Source of the DNA: a virus
IMG/VR virus record: IMGVR_UViG_3300029954_000016
Coordinates: 1-52,221 of that record
Length of the DNA: 52,221 nucleotides
Reading direction: 5' to 3' (one strand)
Part shown: positions 13,791 through 22,609 of the stretch, in pieces
How the letters are laid out: each line of letters starts with the position of its first letter
Numbering within the stretch: the stretch's first letter is position 1
The notes under the pieces: model-generated
Seen by the model: the letters and a program-made list of their open reading frames with translations, nothing else
What the model was told of the DNA's origin: nothing
The model's database searches: none
Position numbers and translations under genes: made by a program

Positions 13791-16700
13791 ATGCTCAACA
13801 AGACCATCACCTACGACGACGGCAACCAGCGCAGCTGGAAGCTGACGTTCCCGATCGACAACGATTGGGCCAACCAGAAGCGCCGGGTCCTCGTCATTCT
13901 GCAGTCGGTAGACGGGCGCGACATCAAGGCTGGAAAAATCCTTGGTGACCAAGGAGTCCGGACGGCCTTCGTCGAGAGCTACAAGTACGCCCGACGCATC
14001 GCCAACCAGCACCTAGGCGACAAGGACCTCCGTGAGAACGGCCTGTGCGTTGTCAACCACCAAAGCTTCCGCCACTTGCACCTGAAGGGTACCCCGAAAG
14101 CCGAGGCCGAGTCGGAGTTCCGGGCCCGTACCCTCGCCATCATCAAGAAGCTGAACCCGACCCACATCCTGTTCAGCGGCAATCTCAACGTCCTGTACCC
14201 GATGCCCTTCGCCCAGCTGAAGAACGGCTGGGTCCACAAGATCGACGGCCGAACCGTCACCTCGACGGTTGACTTTAGCCACCTGCTGGAGAAGCAGGGT
14301 CAGTACGCCAACCTCCTTGGCTTCTGGTGCCGCCACTTCGCAGCCCTGCTCACTGGTGAGACTCCACATTCGCTGGCCACGTTGGAGCCCAAGCCTCGGT
14401 ACGTCAACACGATGGCCCGCTTTCGCGAGATGATGGCGGGCTTTGATCGCGCCAGTGAGGTGGCCTTGGACACCGAGGCGAAGAGCCTGGCCGTCAACAA
14501 GAATCCGGTCTACACCATGCAGATGGCGTTCGACCACACGCCCGATGTCGGGTACGTGCTGCCGATCGATCACCCGCATGAAAAGAACCCATTCACGCCC
14601 GAGGAACGGCTGATCATCAAGCGCGAGCTGCGCCGCCGCTTCGGCAACCCGAAGGCCAAGCAGCTCCTTATCACCTTCAACGGCATCTTCGACCTGCGCC
14701 TCATCCGCAAGAACCTGCGGCTGCCCATCATCTACATGCCGGTCTGGGAGTGCATGGCAGGCGAGCACTTGCTGGATGAGAATGCCTCGTCCCTCACCGG
14801 CATCGGGGTCAAGGAAGGTGGCATCAGCCCAAATGGACTGGCCGGCGTGCTGCTCCAGTACGGCAACGACTTCTACATCCGAGGCGACCTCACCTTTTCC
14901 AAGAAGGATCGCGAGACCGTTGGCTCGGTCGACCCTGGCGACAAGGGGTTCCTCAAGTACGCGTCGATGGACGTGGTCGGCCTCATCGGTATCAAGGCCA
15001 GCCAGCTTGCCCGCTCGCGCTTCCAGCACATCATGGGCAAGAGCTACACGCCGTTCTTCAAGGCGCACATGATGCACCAGATGAGCGACACGGTCCATCA
15101 GCTCAGTCACCTGAAGGAGGCCGGCTCGCTGGTCAACAAGCGATACCTGCGGTCGCTCATGCAGCCTGACTCGGTCCTCGCCAAAGCCATCAAGGAGCTG
15201 AACACCGAGTTCAAAGCCTTCCCCGAGGTACAAGAGGCGAACAAGCAACTGCTCGCCGAGTCCGGCTTCAAAGCCAAGGATCTGTTCTCCACCTTCGGCG
15301 CCGGTGCGGCCGCCAACGCCAAGAAGGGGAGCAAGCAATGGATGTTCAGCTTCAACAAGGCTGCCCACAAGATCAAGCTATTCCTCACGATCATGGGCCT
15401 GGAGGCGGTGGACACCACCGACACCGGAGCCCCGTCCATCAACAAGGCGTTCATCGAAACGTACAAGGACCGCAACTTCCTGGTCGCCAAGTTCGGCGAG
15501 TACCAGCAGGCTACCAAGCTCCTCTCGACCTATGTCAAGGGCTGGTACAAGGTCATCAGCCGCACGGTCGATGGCACGTACGATGATCACCTGAGGTCGG
15601 ACGTCGTGTTCTTCCCGGTGGACACGGGTCGCCTTGCCTCGCGTAGTCCCAATCTGCAGAACATCCCGGCCCGCGGCAAGCTCAGCAAGATCATCAAGGA
15701 AATGTTCATCGCGCCGGACGGGCACCTGCTGATCCGGTTCGACTACAACGCCCACGAAGTGCGTGGCTGGTCGATTGTCAGCGGCGACATGGCACTGGCG
15801 GAGACTTTCCGAATAGGACAGCAGCTACGACAGCAGTTCATAAAGCTTCACCCTTCAAGGCCGCTCGGTGAACGTCCCAAGACCGATGCCGAATTTGGTA
15901 AGCTCCCAAAGCGCGTACAGGCAACCTGGAAACTTATAGACCGATTGAAGAAAGAAGGCGATAGCCATATCAGAAATGTCTTTGTCTTCTTTGGTAAGTG
16001 GGTTGAGAAGAGTGATCCTTTGCGTGAGGCCATCAAGAAGGTTGTCTTTGGCACGTTGTACGGTAAGAGCGCCGAAACATTGGGCCACGATACCAAGGAA
16101 GCTGAACTCAATGTCCTTAAGGAAAAGATGGGTGTCGCCTACAAGGCGGGAGATAAGCTGGCCCTGGCCAAGCTCGAGATCCAGTACAAGAAGCTGATCG
16201 AGGCCGATCGTACTGCCTACGCGACTGGCATTATCGACAAGATGTTTGCCTCGTTTAAAGCTGGCAAGCGCTGGATCGACAAGATGAAGAAGCTGGCCGA
16301 GGACGAGCAGTACGTCTACAGCCCTATCGGTCGCATCCGGCACCTGTACGCCACCATGACCAAGGACAAGCAGATCGTCAACCGTCAGGTCCGCCGCGGC
16401 ATGAACGCGCCTATCCAGGGCTTCGCCTCGGAGATCGCGGTCAAGGCCAGCCGTCTGGTCATGAGGAGCTACTACTTGAACCTCAAGCGAATCAAGGCCA
16501 TCATGGACTACGACCTGAAGGCCAAGTTCGGCATCCGCTTCAACCGCATCGTCCACGATGCCTCGTACTTCACCGTGCCCTACGAGATGGTGCTGCCCTT
16601 CCTCCACATGCTCCAGTACGACATGACGTACGGGATCACCAAGGCTTACAAACAGCAGTTCGGCTTCGACTTCACGGTCGAGCCCGAGATCGAGATGGAA

Positions 16701-17033
16701 ATCGGCGTCAAGGACACCGAGAGCCACAAGTGGGGATGGGCCCTGCCCGAACTGCTGGGCATCCTCGAGAAGGCTGTGGACAAGGGCATCGGTGACAAGC
16801 TCCTATCAGAGCCGAAGTCCGTCATCATGGGCAAGATCCTGGGCCCGTGGCGCAACGATGAGTGCCTAAAGCTGCTGAACGAGAAGTGGCCGCTGCTCAA
16901 CGTTGACCTCGAGTCCGAGATCAAGGAGGCCCTGGCCGCCTACGATGTCGACACCGGGGCTCGGGCGAAGGCTGCTCGCGTGGCTGCCGCTGCTCTGAAG
17001 AAGGCCAGCACCAAGACCAAGGAGACCGCATGA
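13791..17033 (+). CDS. Family A DNA polymerase with 3'-5' exonuclease domain, 1080 aa
   Basis: Replicative polymerase. Exonuclease motifs: ALDTEAKS (D about 227), FNGIFDLRL (about 296-304), YASMD (about 389-393). Polymerase motifs: DTGRLASRSPNLQNIP, motif A FDYNAHEVR (about 650-658), motif B REAIKKVVFGTLYG (about 745-758), NAPIQGFASEI, and motif C VHDAS (about 921-925). Motif C has Ala where most family A enzymes have Glu (HDE). The N-terminal ~200 residues (RVLVILQSVDGRDIKAGKIL; THILFSGNLNVLYP) form an extra domain, possibly a uracil-glycosylase-like fold as in some phage PolA; this is tentative. Between about 15810 and 16130 the codon choice is clearly AT-richer than the rest. The start follows CAGGATACTC. 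Confidence 0.93.
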   Translation: MLNKTITYDDGNQRSWKLTFPIDNDWANQKRRVLVILQSVDGRDIKAGKILGDQGVRTAFVESYKYARRIANQHLGDKDLRENGLCVVNHQSFRHLHLKGTPKAEAESEFRARTLAIIKKLNPTHILFSGNLNVLYPMPFAQLKNGWVHKIDGRTVTSTVDFSHLLEKQGQYANLLGFWCRHFAALLTGETPHSLATLEPKPRYVNTMARFREMMAGFDRASEVALDTEAKSLAVNKNPVYTMQMAFDHTPDVGYVLPIDHPHEKNPFTPEERLIIKRELRRRFGNPKAKQLLITFNGIFDLRLIRKNLRLPIIYMPVWECMAGEHLLDENASSLTGIGVKEGGISPNGLAGVLLQYGNDFYIRGDLTFSKKDRETVGSVDPGDKGFLKYASMDVVGLIGIKASQLARSRFQHIMGKSYTPFFKAHMMHQMSDTVHQLSHLKEAGSLVNKRYLRSLMQPDSVLAKAIKELNTEFKAFPEVQEANKQLLAESGFKAKDLFSTFGAGAAANAKKGSKQWMFSFNKAAHKIKLFLTIMGLEAVDTTDTGAPSINKAFIETYKDRNFLVAKFGEYQQATKLLSTYVKGWYKVISRTVDGTYDDHLRSDVVFFPVDTGRLASRSPNLQNIPARGKLSKIIKEMFIAPDGHLLIRFDYNAHEVRGWSIVSGDMALAETFRIGQQLRQQFIKLHPSRPLGERPKTDAEFGKLPKRVQATWKLIDRLKKEGDSHIRNVFVFFGKWVEKSDPLREAIKKVVFGTLYGKSAETLGHDTKEAELNVLKEKMGVAYKAGDKLALAKLEIQYKKLIEADRTAYATGIIDKMFASFKAGKRWIDKMKKLAEDEQYVYSPIGRIRHLYATMTKDKQIVNRQVRRGMNAPIQGFASEIAVKASRLVMRSYYLNLKRIKAIMDYDLKAKFGIRFNRIVHDASYFTVPYEMVLPFLHMLQYDMTYGITKAYKQQFGFDFTVEPEIEMEIGVKDTESHKWGWALPELLGILEKAVDKGIGDKLLSEPKSVIMGKILGPWRNDECLKLLNEKWPLLNVDLESEIKEALAAYDVDTGARAKAARVAAAALKKASTKTKETA

Positions 17034-17437
17034 AAGTCCGTCATCTCAAGCACCGCCTCGCCCACCGGCAGTCCCGGTGGTGCGTTGGACAGACCAAGGT
17101 CTACAGCCAGATCGGCCTCGGAGTCGCCGAACAGATCGTTCCGATCGAGCCCGTCGCCCTCCACACGCTGCTCATGACCAGCGATCTGGGCAACATCTAC
17201 CGCAACACGGTCTACCCGACGCAGGCCGACATCAACTTGCAAGCCGCGAAGGACGCGATCCTCGGCGTCGGTCCTCCGATTGACCTCATGGTTAGCGAGG
17301 ACGACATGCGCCGTGCACGCGAGTTCGCTGGCTTCGCCCCTTCCTGCCCTCGTCCCAGTATGCAGGACATGCTGGACGGCGAAGCCGAGGATCGGTACAT
17401 TGCGGTGCTGGACCACCGGCACGAGCGGGGTGGCTGA
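17030..17437 (+). CDS. Hypothetical protein, 135 aa
   Basis: Overlaps the polymerase stop (ATGA). Begins MKVRHLKHRLAHRQSRWCVG. The middle (VEPVALHTLL-type segment, DLGNIYRNTVYPTQADINLQ) is helical, and the C-terminus contains REFAGFAPSCPRPSMQDMLD. No motif recognised. It is coupled to the polymerase gene and to the next small gene, so it may be a replication accessory factor; this is context only. Confidence 0.6.
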   Translation: MKVRHLKHRLAHRQSRWCVGQTKVYSQIGLGVAEQIVPIEPVALHTLLMTSDLGNIYRNTVYPTQADINLQAAKDAILGVGPPIDLMVSEDDMRRAREFAGFAPSCPRPSMQDMLDGEAEDRYIAVLDHRHERGG

Positions 17438-17577
17438 TGGGCCCGCCCTCAGACGACTCGACCCCAACCACGGTCACTCACCAGAACAGCGGGCCGCCGC
17501 CTGATCCCAGGAACAGGAAGCAGCGGCGTGCCGACGCGAAGGCTGCTAGACGTAAACCCAAGAGGAAGACCAAATGA
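17437..17577 (+). CDS. Very small basic protein, 46 aa
   Basis: ATG 17437 overlaps the upstream stop (TGATG) and its own TGA overlaps the next ATG (17574), so it is a coupled gene in its own right. Sequence starts MGPPSDDSTPTTVTHQNSGP and ends in a strongly basic tail (KQRRADAKAARRKPKRKTK) typical of nucleic-acid-binding tails. Function unknown. Confidence 0.6.
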   Translation: MGPPSDDSTPTTVTHQNSGPPPDPRNRKQRRADAKAARRKPKRKTK

Positions 17578-18191
17578 AGTTCTTCGGCTACATGAGTCTT
17601 GGAGGTGGCCCAGAGCTCGACTTCGGCATCGGCCACACTCACGAGGGTCAGCCGGTCGGCCCTCACCGTGGCCGCTGGCGCATGGCCACCGACCTGAAGG
17701 ACACGACGCTGTCCATCCCATCACGGGACAAGCAGCTCCAGGTCTTCTACAGCCGTGGCATCGAGCATCTAGCACCGCGCCTTGCCCAGCTCGACTCGGA
17801 GGACGGACCGAACTACAAGGCCAAGCTCCAGTCCGTGCTGAACGGAACGTACGAGCTTCAGTCTGTGGTCGGTGCTGTAAATACCATCAGCACCAGCAGT
17901 CACCACACGCTGACGCTGTTCTCAAACGACATGGACTGGCCCCTACACATCATCGGCCTGTTCGACGTCCAGCATAAGACTACCTACCTGTTCTGGTCGA
18001 CCAACCCCAGCCTCATCATGAGCGTGCTCGACGTTCATCCCTTGCGCTTCCTGATCTACCGCTTCCCGACGGCTGGTCTCGTGTTCCTGCGGACCGAGGT
18101 CCTCTGCTCGCAGTGGCGCAGCTGGATGCGCAAGTCCGAGTTCTCGGCACTCCTGCCCTTCAACGCGCTGGAACGCCGCCTCTTCAACTGA
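17574..18191 (+). CDS. Hypothetical protein, 205 aa
   Basis: Starts MKFFGYMSLGGGPELDFGIG. Histidine-rich loop near the N-terminus (GIGHTHEGQPVGPHRG); the middle is helical; residues about 112-165 are strongly beta-type (HTLTLFSNDMDWPLHIIGLF, KTTYLFWSTN). Lies between the polymerase cluster and the primase gene. The GTAAATA inside this gene (17877) is in-frame coding sequence and not near a start. No family recognised. Confidence 0.6.
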   Translation: MKFFGYMSLGGGPELDFGIGHTHEGQPVGPHRGRWRMATDLKDTTLSIPSRDKQLQVFYSRGIEHLAPRLAQLDSEDGPNYKAKLQSVLNGTYELQSVVGAVNTISTSSHHTLTLFSNDMDWPLHIIGLFDVQHKTTYLFWSTNPSLIMSVLDVHPLRFLIYRFPTAGLVFLRTEVLCSQWRSWMRKSEFSALLPFNALERRLFN

Positions 18192-18201
18192 CCAACACCT
18201 C

Positions 18202-19182
18202 ATGGACCAACGCAAGCTCGATCACGTGATCCAACAGCTGGACTACTTCGGCGGGCCCAAGAAGCGTCTCAACTCGGCTTCGACCTTCGTCGCCTGTCCT
18301 TTCCACAGCGAGCGCACCCCATCCTTCCGCGTCTTCCACAGTAGCACGAGCAACAGTCCGGGCTATGGAAAATGTTATGGCTGCGGTCAGGTCGCGACGT
18401 GGGACGAGCTGGCCCCAAAGCTCGGCCTCAAGCCCTACACCTGGGCCAAGCCTGTGACGCAGTACGCGGCGCCACTGCGCGCGAAGGACGAGACGCCTGA
18501 AGAGGCGGTGCTCAAGTTCAGCCCCATCCCCAAGGGCAAGGTCTGGCGCCAGATCAAGACCAACTTCCTGGTCAGCCTAGGGTGCAAGAAGGTACGGGTC
18601 CTGTACGATGGGTTCAGGCCGGGCCCCGTCATGCTCTACTTTCCCGTCATGATCAAGGGCGAGGAGCGCGGCTATATACGGGCACGGCTCAAGAAGGTGG
18701 ATGGCAAGCCCTCGTACCTGAACAAGAGCGGTGGCTGGTCCAAGGACTACGGTCTGTTCCTTTATGACCAGGCCGTGGCCCTCATGCATGAGAAGGGGAT
18801 CAAGACGCTGGTCCTGGTCGAGGGCCCACGTGACGCCCTTCGGCTGATGAGCCTGGGCATCCCTGCCATCGCCATCCTTGGCACCCAGTCCTGGTCCAAG
18901 CGCAAGAGCCGCATGATCGAGCTGACGGGCGCGCGCCGGGTTGTCCTATGCATGGATGGCGACGACGCAGGACTGGCCGCCATCGAGTTGATCAAGCCAC
19001 TGCTTGTCGACTACGTGCGAGTCCGCACATTCAGCCTCACGGGCCCCGACAGCCCGTACTGGCGCTACCGCAACGAAGACGAGCCAACCAAAGCCATGAA
19101 GGCGGCTGGTTCTGAGGGCTGGGATCCTGGCAACATGCCACTGAAGAAGGTCAAGGAGTTGAAAGCTCTAATCGGCCTCTAA
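18202..19182 (+). CDS. DnaG-like primase (zinc finger plus Toprim), 326 aa
   Basis: N-terminal zinc-binding domain with CPFH (C32, H35) and CYGC (C58, C61), followed by a linker and a Toprim domain: VEGPRDALRLMSLG (about 207-220, catalytic Glu) and CMDGDDAG (about 250-257). This is the compact primase design seen in phages without a fused helicase. It makes RNA primers for the family A polymerase two genes upstream. The length (326) is short for bacterial DnaG (about 580), with no helicase-binding domain. Function confident; the partner helicase is not identified (the left-arm SF2 protein is one candidate). Confidence 0.9.
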   Translation: MDQRKLDHVIQQLDYFGGPKKRLNSASTFVACPFHSERTPSFRVFHSSTSNSPGYGKCYGCGQVATWDELAPKLGLKPYTWAKPVTQYAAPLRAKDETPEEAVLKFSPIPKGKVWRQIKTNFLVSLGCKKVRVLYDGFRPGPVMLYFPVMIKGEERGYIRARLKKVDGKPSYLNKSGGWSKDYGLFLYDQAVALMHEKGIKTLVLVEGPRDALRLMSLGIPAIAILGTQSWSKRKSRMIELTGARRVVLCMDGDDAGLAAIELIKPLLVDYVRVRTFSLTGPDSPYWRYRNEDEPTKAMKAAGSEGWDPGNMPLKKVKELKALIGL

Positions 19183-19197
19183 ACAACCGGAGTTAAT

Positions 19198-20277
19198 ATG
19201 AGCAAGATCAAGACCGCAGAAGAGCTGACGGTGGACAACCTGATCTGCCGGCACTACGCAGGCAGCCGGTCCTACGGCACGAGCCTGCCGACCAGCGACG
19301 TGGACATCCGGGGCCTGTTCGTGGCCGACCCGATCCACGTCCGCACCCCATTCTTCCCAATCCGCGAGGCCAATCTCGCTGCCGAGCAGGACACCGTCCT
19401 GTACGAGCTGAGCCAGTTCATGGACTTGGCGCTGAAGTGCAACCCGAACGTGATCGAGACGCTATGGGTCGACCAGAGTGACGTCATCGTCGACAGCCCG
19501 GCCTACCAGATGCTTCGCGCCGCTGCACCGCTGCTCCTTAGCAAGAAGATCGCCTTCACGACGAGCGGCTACGCCCTGTCGCAGCTGAAGCGCATCAAGG
19601 GCCACAACCGCTGGATCGCCAACCCGCAGCCAGAGCGCCGGCCACAGGAGCGCGATCACGTGTCCATGATCCATAACTTCACGACCACCAAGATCTTGAA
19701 GTTCAACATCGAGGACTGGAACGAGGGTCACCGTCTCGTACCCTTTGGCCACAACGTGTTCGGCCTGTACAAATTCGAAGGTGAGCGCCGCTGCGACCAA
19801 CCCCATCGCCTGTACGACGGCGTTGGTGTCCTGATCACCGACTATGACGGCAAGGTCCACGAGCTCCCGGCTCCTCTGATGCTGGTCCAGTTCCACAAGC
19901 AGCAACACGACGAGGCGTCCACCGTCTGGGAGAACTACTGGCGCTGGAAGCGTGAGCGCAATGCCACACGCTCGGCGTTGGAAGAGGCCCACGGCTACGA
20001 CACGAAGCATGCTATGCACCTGGTCCGCCTGCTTCGTATGGGCGCCGAAGCATTGGAGACCGGCGTGGTCAACGTGCGGCGTGCCGACGCCGAGGAACTC
20101 CTGGCCATCCGCAACGGTAAGTGGACCTACAACGAGGTGGTCCAGTACGCGGACCACATGGATGCCCACATCCAACAGTCGCTTTATCCAAAGAGCGATC
20201 TTCGCAAGGCCCCAGACATCAAGATGGCCGCCCGTCTGATGCTTGAAATCCAGGACATGATGTGGAGCCGGACATGA
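19198..20277 (+). CDS. RlaP-like predicted nucleotidyltransferase, 359 aa
   Basis: N-terminal Pol-beta-type nucleotidyltransferase signature: HYAGSRSYGTSLPTSDVDIR (about 18-37), with the GS motif and DVD metal-binding aspartates, then GLFV. The remainder is helical, with KHAMHLVRLLRMG (about 274-286), which matches the RlaP/YcgL-type predicted nucleotidyltransferases found in many phages. The reaction is not known for this family; RNA repair or nucleotide transfer to a small substrate is usually proposed. A clear ribosome site (CCGGAGTTAAT) precedes ATG 19198. Confidence 0.8.
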   Translation: MSKIKTAEELTVDNLICRHYAGSRSYGTSLPTSDVDIRGLFVADPIHVRTPFFPIREANLAAEQDTVLYELSQFMDLALKCNPNVIETLWVDQSDVIVDSPAYQMLRAAAPLLLSKKIAFTTSGYALSQLKRIKGHNRWIANPQPERRPQERDHVSMIHNFTTTKILKFNIEDWNEGHRLVPFGHNVFGLYKFEGERRCDQPHRLYDGVGVLITDYDGKVHELPAPLMLVQFHKQQHDEASTVWENYWRWKRERNATRSALEEAHGYDTKHAMHLVRLLRMGAEALETGVVNVRRADAEELLAIRNGKWTYNEVVQYADHMDAHIQQSLYPKSDLRKAPDIKMAARLMLEIQDMMWSRT

Positions 20278-20573
20278 GCGGGTCAACACCAGGAATGGCC
20301 GTGAAACTGACCGCACGACAGATTGGTGAGTTCGAGAGCCGAGATTTCCTTGGCGAGGACACATGGAAGAGATGGAAACTCGACTACGACAACTGCATGG
20401 CTTGGCGCAAAACCCTCAATGGCAAACCGGATGATTACGATCGTCTGCTCATCCGCCTTAACCATGATGCACTGGAGTTGTACGGATCTAATCTGTTCCA
20501 TAGCGTCTCCCTGGCCAAGGAAGACATGTGTGCCTGCACACACTGCGGTCAGAATCGAAAGACCAAATCATGA
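20274..20573 (+). CDS. Hypothetical protein with C-terminal Cys motif, 99 aa
   Basis: Start taken at ATG 20274 (MSGSTPGMAVKLTARQIGEF), overlapping the upstream stop as ATGA with GGAG 6 bases away; the frame also opens 12 bases earlier. The C-terminus has CACTHCG, a possible half zinc knuckle. Codon use is AT-richer than the surrounding genes, suggesting a recently acquired accessory gene. No family recognised. Confidence 0.6.
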   Translation: MSGSTPGMAVKLTARQIGEFESRDFLGEDTWKRWKLDYDNCMAWRKTLNGKPDDYDRLLIRLNHDALELYGSNLFHSVSLAKEDMCACTHCGQNRKTKS

Positions 20574-20995
20574 ACGACCTCATCCCCATCCCTCCGTCGC
20601 AACCCACCGTTGGCCAGACCACGACCGCGCTAGTGCCACGCACTCACATCGTCAACCCTGTCGAACCCAAGGGCGACGTGTTCCGCCTCTGGATCAATGG
20701 CGAGGTCGAGGAAGAGAAGCTGTGGGCCATAATGGAACAGTACCCAAACATCTGCCACGAGGCCAAGGTGATCGAGCACTACACGACGGTCACTTTCCTA
20801 GGCGGCCGCCCTGACAACGTGTGGATCAGCTCGCTGGTCAGCCCGCAGGTCTTCGTGCTCCAAGGCGATGCCAAGGCCAGCATCCTCTACACGAACAGCG
20901 ACCTGAACGACGAGCAGAAGCGCAAGCTCAAGGACTTCTTGGCCAAGGTCAACATGCTCCGCATCGGCTTTCGCGGTTACTACAACCCGCGCTAG
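20570..20995 (+). CDS. Hypothetical protein, 141 aa
   Basis: Start taken at ATG 20570 (MNDLIPIPPSQPTVGQTTTA), overlapping the upstream stop (ATGA). Residues about 35-70 (GDVFRLWINGEVEEEKLWAI) and the C-terminal helix (LNDEQKRKLKDFLAKVNMLR) look well folded. No motif recognised. It precedes the ATP-grasp gene in the same operon. Confidence 0.6.
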   Translation: MNDLIPIPPSQPTVGQTTTALVPRTHIVNPVEPKGDVFRLWINGEVEEEKLWAIMEQYPNICHEAKVIEHYTTVTFLGGRPDNVWISSLVSPQVFVLQGDAKASILYTNSDLNDEQKRKLKDFLAKVNMLRIGFRGYYNPR

Positions 20996-21007
20996 TTTGG
21001 AACCACC

Positions 21008-21832
21008 ATGCACTGGATCCTACAGAACAACCTCTTCCACGAGAAGGCATACCAGACGCTTCTCGACACGCTTCAGCATCTGGACTTGCCGTATTCGGTT
21101 CACAAGGTCATACCTTTCATCGGCGAGTTGACCGAGCCCGAGGCCCCGAAGGTCGACGGTCCAGTCATCTGCATGGGCTCGTATTCGCTACGGCACGCTG
21201 CCTGCAAGCACGGTTGGATTCCAGGAGTCTTCGATCTCGAGCCCTTTGACTTCCAGGTCCAGCTCAAGCATTGGGGATCCGAGATGTTCAATGCCGACTC
21301 GGTTGTTACACGCTTCGCCGACGTGTCCTGGCCTGATGACGCTGAACGCATGTTCATGCGCCCGACTGCTGATTCCAAAGTCTTCGCAGGCAATGTCTTC
21401 GAGCGTGCTGACTTCTTGGAATGGCACCGAAAGGTCTGTGTCCTCGAAGAAGACTTCGGCAACTCCCTGACCAAGGACACCCTGGTTCAAGTGGCAGATC
21501 CGAAGCACATCTTCGCCGAGTACAGGTTCTGGATCGTCAAGGGCAAGATCGTTAGCGCTAGCCTGTACAAGCGCGGCCACACCGTCGTCTACTCGGCCTT
21601 CGTCGACGAGCGCGTGCATCAGTACGTGCGCGACCGCATTGCTGAGTGGTGTCCCGCCGAGGCGTTCTGCATCGATGTCGCTGAGCATGTGCCGGCCAAC
21701 GGCTACTTCGTCGACGACAAGGAGCAGTTTCCGCACATCAAGATCATGGAGATCGGCACGCTCAATAGCTGTGGCTTCTACGCGTGTGACATTACGAAGC
21801 TCGTCAACGCGCTCGAGACAGCATTCGGTTGA
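21008..21832 (+). CDS. ATP-grasp domain protein (DUF4343/R2K-like), 274 aa
   Basis: The N-terminal half is a substrate-binding alpha/beta part (VICMGSYSLRHAACKHGWIP). The C-terminal half has ATP-grasp features: FAEYRFWIVKGKIVSASLYK (about 169-188), EAFCIDVAEH, and IKIMEIGTLNSCGFYACDI (about 246-264) with the late Glu and Asn that bind Mg-ATP. Phage ATP-grasp proteins of this type are thought to ligate an amino or carboxyl group to a small molecule, a protein or a modified base. Given the thymine-modification genes nearby, involvement in base modification is possible but not shown. Confidence 0.75.
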   Translation: MHWILQNNLFHEKAYQTLLDTLQHLDLPYSVHKVIPFIGELTEPEAPKVDGPVICMGSYSLRHAACKHGWIPGVFDLEPFDFQVQLKHWGSEMFNADSVVTRFADVSWPDDAERMFMRPTADSKVFAGNVFERADFLEWHRKVCVLEEDFGNSLTKDTLVQVADPKHIFAEYRFWIVKGKIVSASLYKRGHTVVYSAFVDERVHQYVRDRIAEWCPAEAFCIDVAEHVPANGYFVDDKEQFPHIKIMEIGTLNSCGFYACDITKLVNALETAFG

Positions 21833-21839
21833 CAGAACC

Positions 21840-21859
21840 GTAAATAAGGGCTGCCGCCC
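21840..21859 (+). promoter_or_regulatory. GTAAATAA promoter-like motif plus GGGC/GCCC hairpin
   Basis: GTAAATAA (21840-21847) is followed immediately by GGGC-tgcc-GCCC (21848-21859), a perfect 4-bp stem. The MazG-like gene starts 33 bases further on. Third copy of the motif-plus-hairpin layout. Confidence 0.55.
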
Positions 21860-21892
21860 CCGCATCCTCCCACCTCCTTTGAAGGAATTCCC

Positions 21893-22609
21893 ATGTCGAG
21901 TCCGACTCCCAAGCCCTACCCGCTGCTGTCCGCGGAGCAGATGGCGCACGTCCTGCGCCTGACCAGCCCCCACAGCTTCAGCTTCAACATCCGTCGCATG
22001 AACGCGATGTACAAGCTCCCGATCAACACCGAGCCGTCGCTCTACAAGCTGCACAAGCCGAACGGCGAACCCGAGTCGGCGGTCCAGCGCATGACCGGCT
22101 TCCTGAAGACGTTGCAAGACGAGTGCGACGAAGGCCATGAGATCATGGCCCGTCTGCTGATCATCCAATCCCGTGACAATGAGCGTAAGTACGACAAGGC
22201 TGACGTCGTGAGTGCTGACAGCCTGGCTCGCGAAGCACTGCTGGACTGCGGCGGCCGTGACATGGCTCAAGACAAGGTGACCAAGGTCTTCGAGTTCTCC
22301 GACCTCGCCTTGCACGACCTGGAAGAAGCCAAGAAGGACGTCCTCACCGACATCACCGACTGGCTCGGCGACATCATGGTCTACTGCCGCAGCGAAGGCA
22401 TGAAGTTCGGTCTCCCCATCGAGAACGGCCTCGAAGCCATCATGGGCAGCAACATGACGAAGCTCGGTCCAGATGGTATACCCAAGCATGACGCGAACGG
22501 CAAGTTCTTGAAAGACATGTCTTCGTTTATTCCACCAGAGCCGGCCTTGAAGACGACACTCTGGGGGAACGCGAGCGGCTTGGTCTCTGCTGAAACTCCC
22601 AAGGAATGA
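21893..22609 (+). CDS. MazG-like / PRA-PH family NTP pyrophosphohydrolase, 238 aa
   Basis: The C-terminal half has the all-alpha NTP-pyrophosphatase pattern: LTDITDWLGDIMVYCRSEGM (about 150-169), then NGLEAIMGSNMTKLGPDGIP and a D-x-x-GKFLK, a typical 'SN-KLG-DG-P-D--GK' phosphoribosyl-ATP pyrophosphohydrolase-like ending. The central part carries Glu residues (DECDEGHEIMARLL) that would complete the E-x-x-E metal site. Phage members hydrolyse non-canonical dNTPs or alarmones. With the hydroxymethylase downstream, trimming of an unwanted dNTP (for example dTTP or dUTP) is an attractive idea. Ribosome site GAAGGAA precedes the start. Confidence 0.75.
   Translation: MSSPTPKPYPLLSAEQMAHVLRLTSPHSFSFNIRRMNAMYKLPINTEPSLYKLHKPNGEPESAVQRMTGFLKTLQDECDEGHEIMARLLIIQSRDNERKYDKADVVSADSLAREALLDCGGRDMAQDKVTKVFEFSDLALHDLEEAKKDVLTDITDWLGDIMVYCRSEGMKFGLPIENGLEAIMGSNMTKLGPDGIPKHDANGKFLKDMSSFIPPEPALKTTLWGNASGLVSAETPKE

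Noticed and set aside
14013-15368. 451-codon open frame antisense to the DNA polymerase
   Set aside because: Shadow of the polymerase frame; Leu/Val/Arg/Gly-rich with no motif. Similar long antisense frames under 21188-22489, 25832-26884, 31607-32812, 39111-40289 and 42484-43584 were rejected for the same reason.
17877-17884. GTAAATAC as a further promoter copy
   Set aside because: Inside the coding frame of the 205-aa gene, no hairpin follows and the next start is 300 bases away.
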